Shown here piece by piece: positions 60,632-64,000 of a stretch of DNA of 64,000 bases. The DNA comes from Falsiroseomonas sp041690465 (GTDB taxonomy: Bacteria > Pseudomonadota > Alphaproteobacteria > Acetobacterales > Acetobacteraceae), in NCBI RefSeq assembly GCF_041690465.1, contig NZ_JAWLHG010000009.1, positions 1 to 64,000 on the forward strand, written 5' to 3'. Each line of letters begins with the position of its first letter. Position 1 is the first letter of the stretch. The position numbers were made by a program, and so were the translations under genes. A model generated the notes under the pieces. That model worked only from the letters and a program-made list of their open reading frames with translations, had not been told where the DNA came from and searched no databases.

Positions 60632-60676
60632 GCGTCCGCGCGCGGCCGCGCGGACGCGCCTCGGCCGGTGCCGGCC
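60632..60676. repeat. Two hairpins in the tssC to second-tssC gap
   Basis: Stem GCGTCCGCGCG/CGCGCGGACGC (60632-60657, 11 bp, loop CGGC) then GGCCGG/CCGGCC (60663-60676, loop TG). No T-tract. They could lower expression of the downstream paralogue relative to tssC by attenuation or mRNA processing. Confidence 0.5.
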
Positions 60677-60736
60677 GCCATTCCCTTTGCGAGGTCAGCT
60701 TCGATGTGCCGCAGGCGAGGGATGGGGGGGCGGTAG

Positions 60737-62293
60737 GTGGACGAGACGATCGTCCTCCGTCCGTCGCGTCCGGCCGCTTCCCCGCTGCGCGAAGCGGTGC
60801 TGGCCGGTGCCTTCCTCGGCGAACGGCATGCCGAGGCCGGCACCCGCCTCGCCGGATTCGCGCGCGGCGGCACCGCTGCGGCGGCGGTGCGCGAGTGGTT
60901 CGGCGCCGCGGCGGAGCGCCTGCTGCATGACCAGGAGGCGCTGCGCGGCGCGCTGGACCGCGACATTGCCGCACTCGATGCCGCGATCGGCCGGCAGCTC
61001 GACGCGATCCTCCACCATCCGCGGCTGCAGCGGCTGGAAGGCAGCTGGCGCGGGCTGCACTGGCTTGCCGAAGGGATCGAGCCCGGGCGGAAGGTCAAGC
61101 TCCGCGTCTTGCAGGCCAGCTGGGCGGAGATCTGCCGCGACCTGGAGCGCGCGCCGGAATTCGACCGCAGCACGATGTTCCGCCTCATCTACGAGGAAGA
61201 GTTCGGCATGCCGGGCGGCGAGCCCTATGGCGTGCTGATCGTGGACCACGAATTGCGCCACCGTCCGGCAGCAGGTGCGCCGACCGACGATGTCTCGGCT
61301 GTCGCATCGCTCGCTGCGGTGGGCGCGGCCGCCTTCGCGCCGGTGGTGATGGCGGCGCATCCCGCGCTGCTCGAAGTGGAAGCCTGGCCCGAGCTTCAGG
61401 CGGTGCAGGATGTCACCGCCCCGCTCGCCGGGCCGGAGCATGCACGCTGGCGTGGCCTGGCTGCCCGCGCCGACCTGCGCTTCATCGGCGTCACCCTGCC
61501 GCGCCTGCTGGCGCGTGCGCCCTGGCGCGATGACCCGGCACGGGTGGACCGTTTCCGCTACGCCGAGCATGCGCCGGGCTGGCGGAGCCGCGTCTGGATG
61601 TCGGCAGCCTACGCCTTCGCCGCCAGCGCCAGCCGCGCCTTCGCCCAGCATGGATGGCCGGCCGATGTGCGCGGCGTGGAAACCGACCGCGTGGGCGGTG
61701 GCCTGGTCGAGCACCTGGCCGAGGAGCGTTTCGCCTCCGGCCCAGCCGAGGCCTGGCACCGCATACCGGCCGAGATTTCGCTGACCGACCGGCAGGAGCG
61801 CGCGCTGGTGGATGCTGGTCTGATGCCGGTCTGCGCCATGCCCTATGGGCGGGAGATGGTGTTCGGCTCGGTGCGCAGCCTGCAGGCACCGGGGCGCTAT
61901 GGCGGCCCCAATGCGGCGGCGGCGGACGCGAATGCGCGGATGTCGGCGCAGGTCAATGCGCTGCTCTGCGCGGCGCGCTTCGCGCACTACCTCAAGGTGA
62001 TCGGCCGCGACATGGTGGGCAGCTTCCAGGAGGCCGACCGCATCCAGCGCCGGCTGCACGAGTGGCTGCAGCGCTATGTCAACGCCAACAGGAACGCCAC
62101 CGGCGACCAGCGTGCCCGCTACCCGCTCGCCGAGGGTCGCATCTCCGTCGAGGAGAAGCCGGGCAAGCCCGGCGTGTACGGCTGCACGGTGCATCTGCGC
62201 CCGCACCACCAGCTTGACGACGTTTCCGCCACCTTCATCCTGCTGACCGAGATCTCGGCACCAGGCCGCAGAGGAGCCAACGCAGCACCATGA
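60737..62293 (+). CDS. impD: Second TssC-family sheath-like protein (ImpD)
   Basis: 518 residues from a GTG at 60737 after GGGGGGCGG. Homologous to TssC along its length (LEGSWRGLHWLAEGIEPGRKVKLRVLQASWAEICRDL, FGMPGGEPYGVLIVDHE, LLARAPWRDDPARVDRFRYAEHAP, RFAHYLKVIGRDMVGSFQE, KPGVYGCTVHLRPHHQLDDVSATFILLTE). The N-terminal ~65 residues differ from TssC. This matches ImpD of the rhizobial imp operon, a second sheath-like protein of unclear role. Confidence 0.85.
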   Translation: MDETIVLRPSRPAASPLREAVLAGAFLGERHAEAGTRLAGFARGGTAAAAVREWFGAAAERLLHDQEALRGALDRDIAALDAAIGRQLDAILHHPRLQRLEGSWRGLHWLAEGIEPGRKVKLRVLQASWAEICRDLERAPEFDRSTMFRLIYEEEFGMPGGEPYGVLIVDHELRHRPAAGAPTDDVSAVASLAAVGAAAFAPVVMAAHPALLEVEAWPELQAVQDVTAPLAGPEHARWRGLAARADLRFIGVTLPRLLARAPWRDDPARVDRFRYAEHAPGWRSRVWMSAAYAFAASASRAFAQHGWPADVRGVETDRVGGGLVEHLAEERFASGPAEAWHRIPAEISLTDRQERALVDAGLMPVCAMPYGREMVFGSVRSLQAPGRYGGPNAAAADANARMSAQVNALLCAARFAHYLKVIGRDMVGSFQEADRIQRRLHEWLQRYVNANRNATGDQRARYPLAEGRISVEEKPGKPGVYGCTVHLRPHHQLDDVSATFILLTEISAPGRRGANAAP

Positions 62294-63114
62294 GTGGCAA
62301 CGCTCCCAAGCCCGGCGAAGCCGGGAATTTGTTCCACGCCGGAAAGCTGGCCGATGCCGTCGCCGCGGCCGGCGCGGCGGTGAAGCGAGCGCCGGGCGAC
62401 CTCGGCGCGCGCATCCTGCTGGCCGAGCTGCTGGCCTTCTCCGGCAATGCGGAGCGGGCGGACGTGATCCTCGACGCCGCGGCCGATGTCGAGCCCGCGG
62501 CCGCGGTGGCGGTGGCGGAGTTCCGCCAGCTGCTGCGCGCCGAGGGGGCGCGCCGGCAGCTGTTCCGCGATGGTCGCGTGCCGGAATTCCTCGGCGAGCC
62601 GAATGCCGCGCAGCGCCACGCGCTGGCCGCGTTGGTGGCCTTGCGCGCCGGCGACGCGGCGGAGGCCGCGCGGCTCTCGGCGGAGGCGGAGGCGGCGCGA
62701 CCCAAGGTCGCCGGCCGCCACGAGGGCCACGCATTCGACGACATGCGCGACGCCGACGACCTGCTGGCCGCCAGCTTCGAGGTGCTGACCACCACGGGCA
62801 AGTATTTCTGGATCCCGGTCGAGCGCGTCGCGAGCGTGGAATTCCACGCGCCGCGGCGCCCGCGCGACCTGCTGTGGCGGCGCGCCAGCATGTCGGTGAA
62901 CCAAGGGCCGGATGGCGACGTCTACATCCCGGCCATCTATGCGCCGCCCGAGGGAATGGACGACGCCTCGCTGCTGCTCGGCCGCTCGACCGACTGGGTC
63001 GGGCCGGAGGAGGGGCCGGTGCGCGGCCTCGGCCAGCGCACCTTCCTGCTCGGCGAGGAGGCTGCGACGATCATGGAGCTGAAGACGCTGACCTTCGGCG
63101 CCGCAGAAGGCTGA
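62290..63114 (+). CDS. tagJ: T6SS accessory protein TagJ (ImpE)
   Basis: 274 residues, ATGA overlap with impD. N-terminal TPR-like helices (GNLFHAGKLADAVAAAGAAVKRAPGDLGARILLAELLAFSGNAERADVIL), then the ImpE C-terminal domain (DDLLAASFEVLTTTGKYFWIPVERVASVEFHAPRRPRDLLWRRASMSV, DVYIPAIYAPPE, LGEEAATIMELKTLTF). TagJ binds the TssB N-terminal helix in other systems and modulates sheath recycling. Confidence 0.92.
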   Translation: MSGNAPKPGEAGNLFHAGKLADAVAAAGAAVKRAPGDLGARILLAELLAFSGNAERADVILDAAADVEPAAAVAVAEFRQLLRAEGARRQLFRDGRVPEFLGEPNAAQRHALAALVALRAGDAAEAARLSAEAEAARPKVAGRHEGHAFDDMRDADDLLAASFEVLTTTGKYFWIPVERVASVEFHAPRRPRDLLWRRASMSVNQGPDGDVYIPAIYAPPEGMDDASLLLGRSTDWVGPEEGPVRGLGQRTFLLGEEAATIMELKTLTFGAAEG

Positions 63115-63119
63115 GCGGG

Positions 63120-63635
63120 ATGTCCGGCCAGGGTAGCGGCGGGCGGCGGGAGCGCACCGAGCAGCGCGCCCAGCTGCCGCTGCTCGACCGGCTGCTGGAT
63201 GACGCGCCCGACCAGGAGCGCGACCGCGTGCTGTCCAACGCCGAGGTGCTTCAGAAGCTGCGCGAGGCGGTGCGGCGCGACCTGCAGTCGCTGCTCAACG
63301 CAAGGCGCCGCTGGCGCAGCTGGCCGCCGGCCTTGCGCGAGCTGGCGACCTCCCCGGTGGGCTATGGGTTGCCGGATTTCAGTTCCGGCGCCTTCGGCGA
63401 TCCGGCGCGACGCGAGCTGCTGCGCCGCGAGGTGGAGGACACGATCCGCCGCTTCGAGCCGCGCTTCCTGTCGCTGAAGGTGCACCTGGTGGATGCCAAC
63501 GACCAGCTGAGCGGCACGCTGCGCCTGCGCATCGAGGCGCTGCTGGACGCCGACCCCGCTCCCGAGCCCGTCGGCTTCGACACCCTCCTCGACACCGCCA
63601 GAGACGACGTCGTGGTGCGCGAGACCGCGGCGTGA
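63120..63635 (+). CDS. tssE: T6SS baseplate protein TssE (gp25-like, ImpF)
   Basis: 171 residues: LPLLDRLLDDAPDQERDRVLSNAEVLQKLREAVRRDLQSLLNARRRW, PPALRELATSPVGYGLPDFSSGAF, RREVEDTIRRFEPRFLSLKVHLVD. The GPW/gp25 fold polymerises sheath start at the baseplate. Starts 5 bases after tagJ. Confidence 0.95.
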   Translation: MSGQGSGGRRERTEQRAQLPLLDRLLDDAPDQERDRVLSNAEVLQKLREAVRRDLQSLLNARRRWRSWPPALRELATSPVGYGLPDFSSGAFGDPARRELLRREVEDTIRRFEPRFLSLKVHLVDANDQLSGTLRLRIEALLDADPAPEPVGFDTLLDTARDDVVVRETAA

Positions 63636-63673
63636 CCAACATGTCGCACACTGCAGACGAGATCGGCGCCCAG

Positions 63674-63760
63674 GCCGGCAAGGCCGGCCCGCGCGCAGGG
63701 CGGCCATATGGCCCCACGCAACAGCGCGTAGGCGCGCTAGCCAAGCCCGCGGATGCGGGC
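63674..63760. repeat. Cluster of four palindromes between tssE and tssF
   Basis: Consecutive perfect elements: GCCGGC-AAG-GCCGGC (63674-63688), GGCCATATGGCC (63702-63713, no loop), AGCGCG-TAGG-CGCGCT (63723-63738), GCCCGC-GGAT-GCGGGC (63745-63760). They fill the 147-base gap 63636-63782, which has no recognisable gene. Confidence 0.6.
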
Positions 63761-63782
63761 GCCGGCGCCTGAGGCCAGAACA

Positions 63783-64000
63783 ATGTCCGACGCGCTGCTG
63801 CCCTATTACAACCGCGAGCTCGATGCGATCCGCAGGCTCGCAGCCGAGTTCGCCGTCGCGCATCCGAAGATCGCCGGCCGGCTGCGGCTGTCGCCCGACT
63901 CGGTGGACGATCCTCATGTGGCGCGGCTGCTGGAAGGCGTCGCCTTCCTCGCCGCGCGCGTCCACCATCGGCTGGACGACGAATTCCCCGAACTCACCGA
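63783..64000 (+). CDS. tssF: T6SS baseplate protein TssF (ImpG), 5' part
   Basis: The window ends after about 72 codons: MSDALLPYYNRELDAIRRLAAEFAVAHPKIAGRLRLSPDSVDDPHVARLLEGVAFLAARVHHRLDDEFPELT, the canonical TssF N-terminus (YYNRELxxIR, HPKIAGRL, DPHVARLLEGVAFLAARVHHRLDDEFPELT). Continues past the right edge; tssG is expected next. Confidence 0.95.
   Translation, partial: MSDALLPYYNRELDAIRRLAAEFAVAHPKIAGRLRLSPDSVDDPHVARLLEGVAFLAARVHHRLDDEFPELT

Overview
This window looks like a chromosomal segment of a very GC-rich alphaproteobacterium. The best fit is Acetobacteraceae / Rhodospirillales (Roseomonas-like). The reasons are the pervasive GC bias at third codon positions, a ChvI-type response regulator close to an ATP-dependent pckA, and a type VI secretion (T6SS) locus in the rhizobial imp gene order. 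The taxonomic call is inference from gene content; no rRNA or tRNA gene is visible.

Left part (1-22 kb) is mostly ordinary metabolism: an IS630-type transposase tail fused against an AraC regulator, chvI, a HugZ-like heme/PNPOx protein, pckA, DUF2237, an MFS carrier overlapping polA, a zf-CHCC protein, two tandem panE-like reductases, a MacA-MacB type tripartite ABC efflux set, a class II aldolase, a decayed sigma-factor-like ORF, an IalB-like periplasmic protein, an aldo/keto reductase, a Gfo/Idh/MocA oxidoreductase and a TRAP permease pair overlapping trmO.

At 22.4-30 kb lies a compact operon hyfB-hyfC-hyfE-hyfF-hyfG-(77-aa protein)-hyfI. It encodes a membrane complex related to group 4 hydrogenases and complex I. 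The large subunit lacks the N-terminal CxxC that binds nickel-iron, the ferredoxin subunit HyfH is replaced by a cysteine-free 77-aa protein, and the small subunit keeps its iron-sulfur cysteines. It therefore resembles the energy-converting hydrogenase-related (Ehr) complexes rather than a true hydrogenase.

The right half (about 31.6-64 kb, cut at the right edge) is a T6SS locus. A long minus-strand unit runs vgrG, DUF6931-like, PAAR, tagH(FHA), tssJ, tssK, tssL, tssM, tagF, pppA, SH3/glycine-zipper lipoprotein, Tat/Sec-exported WD40-caspase. A plus-strand pair encodes a TPR-CHAT lipoprotein and a PpkA-type kinase with a periplasmic DUF4384 domain. hcp and clpV are on the minus strand, and tssA, tssB, tssC, a second tssC paralogue (impD), tagJ/impE, tssE and the start of tssF are on the plus strand. 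The locus thus carries the FHA/PpkA/PppA/TagF phosphorylation switch plus two unrelated-architecture caspase-clan proteins, both predicted to lie outside the cytoplasm. This combination is the most interesting candidate for an undescribed envelope-side control or effector module.

Several intergenic gaps carry runs of four consecutive GC-rich hairpins (18.2, 26.1 and 63.7 kb), a recurrent architecture that the gene calls do not explain. Limits: everything is read by eye; start codons, family names and weak promoters are the least certain parts.
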